Shown here: positions 8,350-15,377 of the stretch, piece after piece
How the letters are laid out: each line of letters starts with the position of its first letter
Numbering within the stretch: the stretch's first letter is position 1
Notes under the pieces: model-generated
The model's input: the letters and a program-made list of their open reading frames with translations, nothing else
Database searches by the model: none
Told to the model about the DNA's origin: nothing
Origin: Dysgonamonadaceae bacterium
GTDB taxonomy: Bacteria > Bacteroidota > Bacteroidia > Bacteroidales > Azobacteroidaceae
DNA: 16,746 nt
Direction: 5' to 3'
Assembly (NCBI GenBank): GCA_031284225.1
Contig: JAITAH010000028.1
Span: forward strand, 1 to 16,746
Program-made: the position numbers and the translations under genes

Positions 8350-10379
8350 ATATCTAATTTTAGAATGACCTTGAAATTTCGTCCCGGCATCGGGTAACAA
8401 GTAATGACTTCAAACTGTTGATTGAGGATATTATTAACTTCTGCCGATAATTTGAATTTTGTGTTTTTATAATGAAATGATTTCCCCAGAGTCAAGTCGC
8501 TGGTGTACCAGGGCAACTCGTGGTTCTTCGGTATGTTGGCGGAATTGTGATAGCGTTCGCCGACATAGATAAAACTGTAATTCAAATCCCATGACCGCCG
8601 TACGATATTGACAATCATCGAGCCGCTGTGCCAAGGAATATAGTTGATTTGCCCGCCGTACCATTTCTCTTGCTCTTCGTTTTTGGGAGGGGTAAAGTTT
8701 TGCGCTTTTTGATAAGTATAATTCAGGTTTGTATTGATTTGAACATCGGCAGGCAATTTCCAGCCGATTTGCGCCGAAACATCTACGCCGCGAATTTCCA
8801 CATAACCCAGATTTTCCATTTGCCAGCGATTCAGGCTACCGCTTCCGCTACCGCCTTTCGGTGTAGCTACAATTTTGTCTATTACCTCATTGTAATAGGC
8901 GTCGGAACGGAAATTCAAATAACCGACAATCCCCTTTTTGAATTGTTTTTCGTACTGAAAACCAATATTATATTGCGTAGTATATTCGGGACGAAGTTTG
9001 ATACTGACGAAATCCGTGTAGTACAAATCGTTGAAAGTAGGCATACGGAATATGCGTTTGTAAAAGGCGCGAAAATTCAGATTTTCGTGTTTCAACGGCT
9101 TGTACGAGAGGAAAAACGCAGGCGTGTATTCCGATTTATCATCCGGTTTAGCCATGGTTTGTTTCTTGATATTTTCGAAAACAAATGTGCCCAAAACGCT
9201 TGCCTGTGCTTTCCAGCGACGCCATTCAAAAGCCGTTGCCAACACCGCGAGCGCAGTATTTCGCGTAGGATAAGGAAATTTTACCAAGTTGGCATCAAGC
9301 GTATTCCAAATATAATCGACCGATAAATCCAAATCCCAATTCGGCAAAATGCTGTATTTGTTTGCCGTAGAAACATAAAATTCCTGTTGTGAAAATCTAT
9401 TATCAAGTAACATTAATACTGTATCGGGATTGAGGTAGCGCATATAATCGTTTGAATATTTAATATTTAACTGAAAATCATAATTCTCAAACAGCCGCTT
9501 TTGAAAACTGCCCTGCACAAAAGCGTTTCTATCCCATTGCCGTTGCCAGTTTTTCCACGTATTGCCCACAATAGCGCCGGGAAGCCCTTTTTCCGAATCG
9601 TAAAAATAACCTTTGATATGCCATTTGCCGTTGCTGCCGGTAAAACCGTTGAACCCGCCTTCCAAGCGCAGGGCGTGCACATCGCCGTTTTGTCGAACGG
9701 CAGTAGTGTCGTTGGCAATGCTTCCGTCGTTGTAGTACACCGTATGGCGAAATTTGTATTTGCCCGACGAATAAATGTATTCGGCATTGAAAGAAGAGGA
9801 AATATTTTTGGTAATTTTCTGCTCCCATAGCACGGATGGATTTACCAAATCGAACGAGCCGGTACGGAAATACGAAATGAGATTTGTTTTTTTATCGCCG
9901 GTAAATTTCGGTCGCCGCGTGCGCAAATACACCGTTCCTGCAGAACCGAAATCTTTGGCTGATTGGAAAATTTCGCTTTTCTGACCGTTATAGAGGGAAA
10001 TTTCTTCGATATTGTCGAGCGAGAACTTACCTAAATCGACTGTGCCGTTTTGCGCATTGCCAATTTCGATGCCATCGTAGAAAACGCCCAGATGATTGGT
10101 TCCCATGCTGCGAATATCCACCGTTTTCAATCCGCCGATGCCGCCGTAGTCCTTGATTTGAACGCCCGAAAAATAGCGGATAGCGTCGGCTACGGAAAAA
10201 CTGCTCAAGGCTTCCAACTTTTCACCCGAAAGCCGTTGTGACGGGATTACTTCACGATAGCGGTCGGCGACAACAACCACTTCGTTCAAAACTTGCGTAC
10301 TGTCCGGCTTGCTTTGTGCAAAAGCCGGTAGTGCCGTAAAAAGACATACGCCTGCAAATAATGTTCTTTTTAAAAACAT
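8346..10379 (-). CDS. btuB: BtuB-type TonB-dependent outer membrane cobalamin receptor
   Basis: This 677-residue protein imports cobalamin across the outer membrane using TonB energy. A signal peptide (1-21, ending ALPAFAQ) is followed at once by VLNEVVVVADRYREVIPSQR, a TonB-box/early-plug segment. The plug follows (~45-160; LSSFSVADAIRYFSGVQIKD, GGLKTVDIRSMG, LGVFYDGIEIGNAQ, EISLYNGQ), then a 22-strand-type barrel rich in alternating aromatic strands. It lacks the carboxypeptidase-like N-terminal extension of SusC proteins, as expected for BtuB. The last strand ends NFKVILKLDI with Ile rather than the usual terminal Phe. It is the first gene after a cobalamin riboswitch and overlaps btuG by ATGA (8346-8349), which supports a cobalamin substrate. 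It is slightly longer than E. coli BtuB (about 614 aa). Its start codon is directly preceded by a hairpin and U-tract. Confidence 0.92.
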   Translation of the reverse strand: MFLKRTLFAGVCLFTALPAFAQSKPDSTQVLNEVVVVADRYREVIPSQRLSGEKLEALSSFSVADAIRYFSGVQIKDYGGIGGLKTVDIRSMGTNHLGVFYDGIEIGNAQNGTVDLGKFSLDNIEEISLYNGQKSEIFQSAKDFGSAGTVYLRTRRPKFTGDKKTNLISYFRTGSFDLVNPSVLWEQKITKNISSSFNAEYIYSSGKYKFRHTVYYNDGSIANDTTAVRQNGDVHALRLEGGFNGFTGSNGKWHIKGYFYDSEKGLPGAIVGNTWKNWQRQWDRNAFVQGSFQKRLFENYDFQLNIKYSNDYMRYLNPDTVLMLLDNRFSQQEFYVSTANKYSILPNWDLDLSVDYIWNTLDANLVKFPYPTRNTALAVLATAFEWRRWKAQASVLGTFVFENIKKQTMAKPDDKSEYTPAFFLSYKPLKHENLNFRAFYKRIFRMPTFNDLYYTDFVSIKLRPEYTTQYNIGFQYEKQFKKGIVGYLNFRSDAYYNEVIDKIVATPKGGSGSGSLNRWQMENLGYVEIRGVDVSAQIGWKLPADVQINTNLNYTYQKAQNFTPPKNEEQEKWYGGQINYIPWHSGSMIVNIVRRSWDLNYSFIYVGERYHNSANIPKNHELPWYTSDLTLGKSFHYKNTKFKLSAEVNNILNQQFEVITCYPMPGRNFKVILKLDI

Positions 10380-10412
10380 AAAAAGCCGTTTAAATCATTA
10401 TTAAACAGCTTT
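10380..10412 (-). terminator. Terminator-like hairpin abutting btuB start (riboswitch expression platform)
   Basis: Read on the minus strand, AAAGCTGTTTAA (10412-10401) pairs with TTAAACGGCTTT (10393-10382) as a 12-bp stem with one G-U wobble and a 7-nt loop. The right arm runs into five T (10384-10380) that touch the btuB ATG at 10379. It can act as an intrinsic terminator, or it can hide the translation start. It lies about 90 nt after the cobalamin aptamer, which fits an off-switch. Confidence 0.7.
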
Positions 10413-10468
10413 CAAACAATAAAAAACGGTGATAAACACGACAGGAAACGCTGCCTTTGTTTGTCGCC

Positions 10469-10495
10469 GGCTCTATTCCTCGAAAGCCTTAAACC
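10469..10495 (-). promoter_or_regulatory. Candidate antiterminator / alternative hairpin of the cobalamin riboswitch
   Basis: On the minus strand GGCTTT (10488-10483) can pair with AGAGCC (10474-10469) around an 8-nt loop. The same strand segment, GGTTTAAGGCTTT, resembles the right arm of the terminator at 10380-10412. It could pair with that terminator's left arm (AAAGCT with GGCTTT, plus flanking A-U pairs). The two pairings exclude each other, as expected for a switching element. This is inferred from complementarity only. Confidence 0.4.
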
Positions 10496-10500
10496 GTACT

Positions 10501-10679
10501 GTTTTGGCAGGTCTTCTGACTTGCTCCTTCTTTGAAATGCCCTTCCCATTCCTTACAGAACAGTGGATTTGAGTATTGTTCAAAGACTTTGGCGGAGCTT
10601 ACAGCAGCGGGTCTGTTCAGGATTTTCACCTGATTCCCTTTTCAATGCATTTCCCGGATGAGAATTGCATCACCAAAAC
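10501..10679 (-). promoter_or_regulatory. Cobalamin riboswitch aptamer upstream of btuB
   Basis: The minus strand carries the B12 box AAGTCAGAAGACCTGCC (10522-10506) near the 3' end and the conserved core GGGAATCAGGTGAAAATCC, then CAGACCCGCTGCTGTAA, upstream of it (about 10645-10590). The closing stem P1 is GTTTTGG (10679-10673) with CCAAAAC (10507-10501). The length of about 179 nt and the order of elements fit the adenosylcobalamin-class RNA. It precedes btuB by about 120 nt and should lower expression of the whole four-gene operon when cobalamin is abundant. Confidence 0.95.
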
Positions 10680-10687
10680 TTCGGGGA

Positions 10688-10717
10688 CAAAGGTACGGAT
10701 TCTTTTAGTAATTCAAG
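10688..10717 (-). promoter_or_regulatory. Bacteroidetes-type promoter of the B12 operon
   Basis: On the minus strand TACCTTTG (10695-10688) is a perfect match to the Bacteroidetes -7 consensus TAnnTTTG. A CTTG at 10717-10714, 18 nt upstream, fits the -33 TTTG element with one change, and the stretch before it is AT-rich. Transcription would begin within a few bases of the riboswitch P1 stem. Confidence 0.75.
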
Positions 10718-10759
10718 CTGCTATTTATAAATAAATTTTAAATATTAAAATAGAAAGTC

Positions 10760-10810
10760 ATTAAAAAAGTTATCCGGAGGGGATTGTTCCCTCCGGATAA
10801 CTTTTTTAAT
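10760..10810. terminator. Strong hairpin terminator after the efflux operon
   Basis: Positions 10760-10781 and 10789-10810 form a perfect 22-bp inverted repeat around a 7-nt loop. The GC-rich apex (TCCGGAGGG) is flanked by six A on one side and six T on the other. On the minus strand it lies 37 bp beyond the stop of the PII-like gene, so it ends the efflux operon. The symmetric A/T runs let it act in both directions and insulate the B12 promoter about 45 bp away. Confidence 0.85.
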
Positions 10811-10846
10811 ATTATCCGCGTAATCTGCGTTTATTTTATCGCTTGT

Positions 10847-11140
10847 TTACACCATCTTCTCCACTTCCCATACAAAAGCGTGTATCCCTTGCATTTCTGT
10901 TTCCATGTCCATTTCGTGGATTTTTTTCAACAGTTCATCTACTTTGTCGTCGGGAATCACGGTGAGAATAGAAGAATTCATGGTCGGCCACGCATGGTTT
11001 CCGTAATGCGGACTGCCCTTATCGCTGCCCCTGCCTTGTACTTGATCCCACATGGTGAAACCTCGAATGTTCATTTTATCTAATATTACAATCAATCGTT
11101 CTTTATACGCTTGGTTGTAAGGAATAAATACTGCCTTCAT
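10847..11140 (-). CDS. Small PII-like protein co-transcribed with RND efflux pump
   Basis: The protein has 97 residues, with no signal peptide and no membrane segment, so it is cytoplasmic. The pattern is beta (MKAVFIPYN), helix (AYKERLIVILDKM), beta (IRGFTMWDQVQGRG), a loop with GSPHYGNHAWPTMNS, beta (SILTVIPDD), helix (KVDELLKKIHEM), beta (GIHAFVWEVE). This is the ferredoxin-like beta-alpha-beta-beta-alpha-beta order of PII/CutA/DUF3240-type trimers. The QGRG segment sits where PII proteins begin their T-loop, but the loop here is short and lacks the uridylylated Tyr context of GlnB. The gene starts 17 bp after the pump gene stops. Related small PII-like genes next to RND pumps are found in Bacteroidetes, to my knowledge. 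It may sense a small molecule or metal and act on the pump, but this is inference. Confidence 0.7.
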   Translation of the reverse strand: MKAVFIPYNQAYKERLIVILDKMNIRGFTMWDQVQGRGSDKGSPHYGNHAWPTMNSSILTVIPDDKVDELLKKIHEMDMETEMQGIHAFVWEVEKMV

Positions 11141-11157
11141 AAAATCAAAAATTAATA

Positions 11158-14100
11158 TTAAGAATTAAGCGCTTTTGTTATCTCATCCGTTACCACTCTT
11201 TGCTCATTATAGCTTTTGCGGTATTTTTTTCTCTTTCTCCTTACGCCGTTTCCTCCAAAAATAGAGTAAAGAGCTGGAACATAGAGCAATGTCAAGAGCG
11301 TAGATAAGGTCAAACCGCCGACAATGGTAATACCCATCGGTTGCCACATTTCAGAACCGGATCCTCTTGGAATAGCCATCGGGATCATACCTAAAACGGT
11401 AGTGGCTGTTGTCATCAAGATAGGACGTAAACGAGATTTTCCGGCAGAAATAATAGCTTTGTCGATCGACATACCACGCTCCCTGTTCAGATTAGCGTAA
11501 TCGATAAATACAATACCGTTTTTCACGACAATACCAATCAACATAACCAATCCGATCATGGCCATCAAACTCATGGATTTTCCGGTAATCATCAACGCCA
11601 AAAATACGCCGGCCAACCCAAATGTCAGAGAAAGCACAATAATAAACGGATAAGTAAGCGATTCGAATTGTGCAGCCATCACGATATATACCAATAATAC
11701 GCAAAGTAACATCAAAAGTCCCAAATCGTTGTTTGTTTCTTGTTGATCTTCATACGATCCGCCGATTTTGATACCGATTTCCGCAGGTATTTTTCCTTCG
11801 GATCGCATGGCTTCGATTACGCTGTTTGCCCCTGCTACCACATCGCTCAAAGCAGCTCCGTACAAAGAACCTTGTACTTTATTTACCCGTTGCCGGTTTT
11901 GCCGGTCGATTTGCGGAAGTGAAGACCTTTCAACAACGGTTCCCAATTCGCGGAGCCGGATCGGAGCCGGAATCTCTGCATTATTATAAACCGTAATATT
12001 CCGGATATCTTCTATGGATTGGCGATAGGCTTCGTCGTAGCGGACTACGATATCGTATTCGTCACCGTCTTCGCGGTATTTGGATGTATAAGAACCATTG
12101 ATGCGGTTGCGGACATAAGAGGCTACTGTGGCGGAATTTAGTCCGTTTTCAGCCAGTTTTTCGCGGTCGAAGTCGATTTGATATTCCGTCCGGTAATCCT
12201 GACGGCTGATTGCTATATCCCGTAATCCCTTTACGGAAGCGAGCCGTGTTTTCAATTCGCCGGCAATCCGGTCGGTTAATGCCAAATCGAAACCGTAAAT
12301 TTCTACGTCCACCGTACTTGCGCCGGTTCCCATCATTCCTCCGCTACCTCCGGGAGTGACCACATATTTGTACAGTTCCGGCATATTGCTCAGTTCTTTG
12401 CGCAATCCGTCGGCAATATCGTAAATCGACAGCTTTCTCTTGTCCGGGTCGATGCAGCGGAAACGGAATGAAATCAAATTGGTTCCATTTTCCTGCATTG
12501 CGGCGAATGTGTTGTTTTCATCGGCTTGTCCTACGGAGAAAGAACGTATTTTTATTTCTTTCTCATAATTCGCTTTCACAATATTGTCTATTTTCTTAGC
12601 TGTTTCACGCGCCACTTCCATACGGGTACCGGTAGGAAGATAAACTGTAGCCGTAATCATGCTGTTATCGGAGGACGGCATGAAGTCGAATTTCACTATT
12701 TTAAGAGCCGGAAGCATGATGGCGAAAAAGATTGAAAAACAAATCAGCAGCGTTTTCCAGCGATTTCTTACACAAAGATTAACCAGTCGCGCATATTGGA
12801 AATCCAATTTGTCGAGCGCCTTATGGATGGGTGCATATAATTTATCGAACAGTTTACCTTGTGTATTTGTCAGCCTAAGCATTTGAGAGCAAAGCATCGG
12901 GGTGAGCGACAAGGCTACGATTACCGAAACGGTAATCATAATGGTTACCATCCACCCTAATTCGCCGAACATTACTCCTGCCAAACCGGTTGTCATGGTG
13001 AGTGGGAAAAATACGGCGATAATCGTTAAAGAAGAAGCGATTACCGCTACGCCTACCTCATTGGTTGCATATACGGCAGCTTCTTTGGGCGTACTTCCCT
13101 TTTCGATATGTTTTGTTATATTTTCGAGCACCACTATGGCGTCATCCACCACCATTCCGATGGAGATGGAGATAGAAGAAAGCGATATAATGTTAAGTGT
13201 GCTTCCTGTCGCCATCAGATAAATGAATGAAGCGATCAAGGAAATCGGAATTGCTAATATAATAATGACGGTGGCTCGCCAGCGTCCTAAAAAGAACAAT
13301 ACGACTAAGATAACAAAAATGCCTGCCAACAAAATTGTTTCAACTAACGAATCTATGGAATGTTGGATAAAATCCGATGAGTCCATAATTAACGACAATT
13401 GAATATCCGGAGGGAGTGTTTTTTGTAATTCGGGGATTATTTTGTTTACTTTTTTGGCAATATCTACCGTATTGGACCCGGATTGTTTCTGGACAACTAT
13501 CGTTGCTCCTTTTACGTCGTTGGTGTACGCTTCTTGAATACGGCTTTGAATGGTATCGCTAACAGTAGCTACATCTTTTAGATAAACATTTTTCCCATTG
13601 CGACTGCCCAATACAATATTCATCAACTGGTTGCTCTCTTTAAATTCTCCTTCGACGCGTAATGCGTAAGTAGTTGTTCCAATATCGAAACTGCCGGCAG
13701 GTACATTCAGATTTTCTGCTTGAATAACCCTTGAGATCTGTTCGACCGTCAGATTATACGCTTCTAATTTTTCGGGCGAAACATTGACCTGCACTTGTCG
13801 TTGTGGAGCGCCGGAAATGGTTACAGCGCCAACTCCGGCTATCCGGTTCAACGGATTAGCAACTTTTTCATCCAATATTTTATAAAGAGCGTTAACGCTT
13901 TCCGTTGCTGTTGCAGAATAAATGACAACCGGAATCATATCCATACTGAATTTGAAAATAATAGGATTTGTTACATCATCCGGAAGTTGGGATTTGACCA
14001 TATCAATTTTATCCCGCACATCATTTGTGGCAATGTTTATATCGGTTCCATAATTAAATTCCAAAGTTACTAACGACATGTTGTCTTTGGATTGGGACGT

Positions 14101-14340
14101 TATTTTCTTTAAATTTTCTACTGTATTCAGTGTATTTTCCATTGGCCGCGTTACGTTTATTTCAATATCCGAAGCGCTGGCTCCCGAATATGCTGTAATG
14201 ACAGTCAATCTGTTAACCTCTATGTCGGGAAATAAATCGACCGGTAATCGTGTTAAGGAAAATAACCCGAGAATGGCGACGCCGATAAATATTAATGCGG
14301 TAGTAATCGGTTTTTTTACCGCTGATTCATATAGACTCAT
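11158..14340 (-). CDS. HAE1-type RND multidrug efflux transporter (AcrB-like)
   Basis: This 1060-aa inner membrane proton/drug antiporter is the pump subunit of the tripartite system. TM1 is at ~11-30, followed by the RLPVDLFPDIE motif typical of the family. The first large periplasmic loop (porter/docking) is at ~40-330. TM2-TM6 begin at ~331, with GMVVDDAIVVLEN carrying the proton-relay pair Asp399-Asp400. The second large loop starts near 555 after TM7, and the C-terminal helix bundle has GIVVKNGIVFIDYAN with Lys940, the position found in AcrB. The double Asp favours the HAE1 drug-pump branch over the heavy-metal branch (CzcA/CusA). Its length is close to AcrB (1049 aa). The C-terminal tail is strongly basic (RRKRKKYRK). 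It starts 13 bp after the adaptor gene ends. The substrate cannot be told from sequence. Confidence 0.95.
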   Translation of the reverse strand: MSLYESAVKKPITTALIFIGVAILGLFSLTRLPVDLFPDIEVNRLTVITAYSGASASDIEINVTRPMENTLNTVENLKKITSQSKDNMSLVTLEFNYGTDINIATNDVRDKIDMVKSQLPDDVTNPIIFKFSMDMIPVVIYSATATESVNALYKILDEKVANPLNRIAGVGAVTISGAPQRQVQVNVSPEKLEAYNLTVEQISRVIQAENLNVPAGSFDIGTTTYALRVEGEFKESNQLMNIVLGSRNGKNVYLKDVATVSDTIQSRIQEAYTNDVKGATIVVQKQSGSNTVDIAKKVNKIIPELQKTLPPDIQLSLIMDSSDFIQHSIDSLVETILLAGIFVILVVLFFLGRWRATVIIILAIPISLIASFIYLMATGSTLNIISLSSISISIGMVVDDAIVVLENITKHIEKGSTPKEAAVYATNEVGVAVIASSLTIIAVFFPLTMTTGLAGVMFGELGWMVTIMITVSVIVALSLTPMLCSQMLRLTNTQGKLFDKLYAPIHKALDKLDFQYARLVNLCVRNRWKTLLICFSIFFAIMLPALKIVKFDFMPSSDNSMITATVYLPTGTRMEVARETAKKIDNIVKANYEKEIKIRSFSVGQADENNTFAAMQENGTNLISFRFRCIDPDKRKLSIYDIADGLRKELSNMPELYKYVVTPGGSGGMMGTGASTVDVEIYGFDLALTDRIAGELKTRLASVKGLRDIAISRQDYRTEYQIDFDREKLAENGLNSATVASYVRNRINGSYTSKYREDGDEYDIVVRYDEAYRQSIEDIRNITVYNNAEIPAPIRLRELGTVVERSSLPQIDRQNRQRVNKVQGSLYGAALSDVVAGANSVIEAMRSEGKIPAEIGIKIGGSYEDQQETNNDLGLLMLLCVLLVYIVMAAQFESLTYPFIIVLSLTFGLAGVFLALMITGKSMSLMAMIGLVMLIGIVVKNGIVFIDYANLNRERGMSIDKAIISAGKSRLRPILMTTATTVLGMIPMAIPRGSGSEMWQPMGITIVGGLTLSTLLTLLYVPALYSIFGGNGVRRKRKKYRKSYNEQRVVTDEITKALNS

Positions 14341-14353
14341 TATCTTTTATTTT

Positions 14354-15361
14354 TTATTTTTCAACAATTGTTCCGTCAATCAAGCGGGATTGACCGGCAA
14401 TAATCACTTCATCTCCGTGTTTTATACCGGAAAGAATCTCATAATCGGTATTTAGACGCCGTCCTAATTCTACTTTATGATATTTAGACCGTCCGTTTTC
14501 TACCGTGTAAATATATTTGTCGTTAGAACCGGTTTGTTTTTGTACAGCCACATCCGGCACGACAACACTTTGTCCTGTCCCAAAATTCAATTCGACACGC
14601 GCATACATTCCCGGACGAACTTTTGCATTCGTGTTGTTGATAATTATTTCTACTCCAAACGTATGGGTCGTTGCGTCGATGGTAGGATAAATCAAACTTA
14701 CTTTTCCTGTAAATGTTTCATTTTCGTAAACATCTAATTTGATGTTAGCCGGCATCCCGATTTTTACTTTTGAGAAATCAGCTTCCGACACATTGATAAT
14801 GGCTTTCAACGGGTTTAACTGCTGAACGGTCAGAATAGGAAGTTGAGCGAAAACGTTTCCATTGTCGTAATTGCGAGCAGTTACAACGCCGTTAATCGGA
14901 CTTCTTAGCTGGGTGTTGTCTTGTATATTTTTAATCGCTGCTTTTAAAATATCAATTTGCGTTTTTATCTGATCCACTTGTTGTTGAGCGATACCGCCCA
15001 CTTTCAGCAGTTCATTGTAACGGGCATAATCCCGTTCTAAATTTGCCAATTGTGCATTTTGCTGTTGCAGATTTGAAGATTCCATTTGTACTAACAATTG
15101 CCCTACGCTTACTTTGTCTCCGATTTCCACATAGATTTTTTCGATGCGCCCCGGCATAGCAGGCGTAATTTGATTGATTACATCAGCTTGGACATTTGCA
15201 GTGTAATTGGAAATATTATCTACCGTTTGAAGCTTTGCTATTGCTGTACTCACTTTGACTTTTGTATCTTCCTGAGCTGTTTCCTGCTTTTTTTCTCCGC
15301 AGGAAATCAAAAGTCCTAAACTTAAAAGGGGTAATAATTTGAATAATTTTTTAGTTTTCAT
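14354..15361 (-). CDS. RND efflux periplasmic adaptor (membrane fusion lipoprotein)
   Basis: This 335-aa adaptor links the pump to the outer membrane channel. The signal peptide ends in lipobox LLISC (Cys21), so it is probably anchored by lipid in the inner membrane. From N to C it has a beta/lipoyl half (NQITPAMPGRIEKIYVEIGD, VSVGQLLVQM), a Gln-rich alpha-hairpin (~95-145; LQQQNAQLANLERDYARYNE, GGIAQQQVDQIKTQIDILKA), and the second lipoyl half (LRSPINGVVTARNYDNGNVF). A beta-barrel (NVSEADFSKVKIGMPANIKL) and a membrane-proximal domain (VVPDVAVQKQ, ILSGIKHGDEVIIAGQ) follow. This is the HlyD/AcrA plan, slightly short for the family because the hairpin is short. It lies 16 bp from the TolC-like gene and 13 bp from the pump gene. 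Confidence 0.93.
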   Translation of the reverse strand: MKTKKLFKLLPLLSLGLLISCGEKKQETAQEDTKVKVSTAIAKLQTVDNISNYTANVQADVINQITPAMPGRIEKIYVEIGDKVSVGQLLVQMESSNLQQQNAQLANLERDYARYNELLKVGGIAQQQVDQIKTQIDILKAAIKNIQDNTQLRSPINGVVTARNYDNGNVFAQLPILTVQQLNPLKAIINVSEADFSKVKIGMPANIKLDVYENETFTGKVSLIYPTIDATTHTFGVEIIINNTNAKVRPGMYARVELNFGTGQSVVVPDVAVQKQTGSNDKYIYTVENGRSKYHKVELGRRLNTDYEILSGIKHGDEVIIAGQSRLIDGTIVEK

Positions 15362-15377
15362 TATCGTTTGTCTTTAT

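Noticed and set aside
8350..8400. Upstream in-frame ATG giving a 411-aa BtuG
   Set aside because: It would add 17 residues before the lipoprotein leader and move the lipobox to Cys42, and it lies inside btuB. The ATG at 8349 gives a normal signal peptide and an ATGA overlap.
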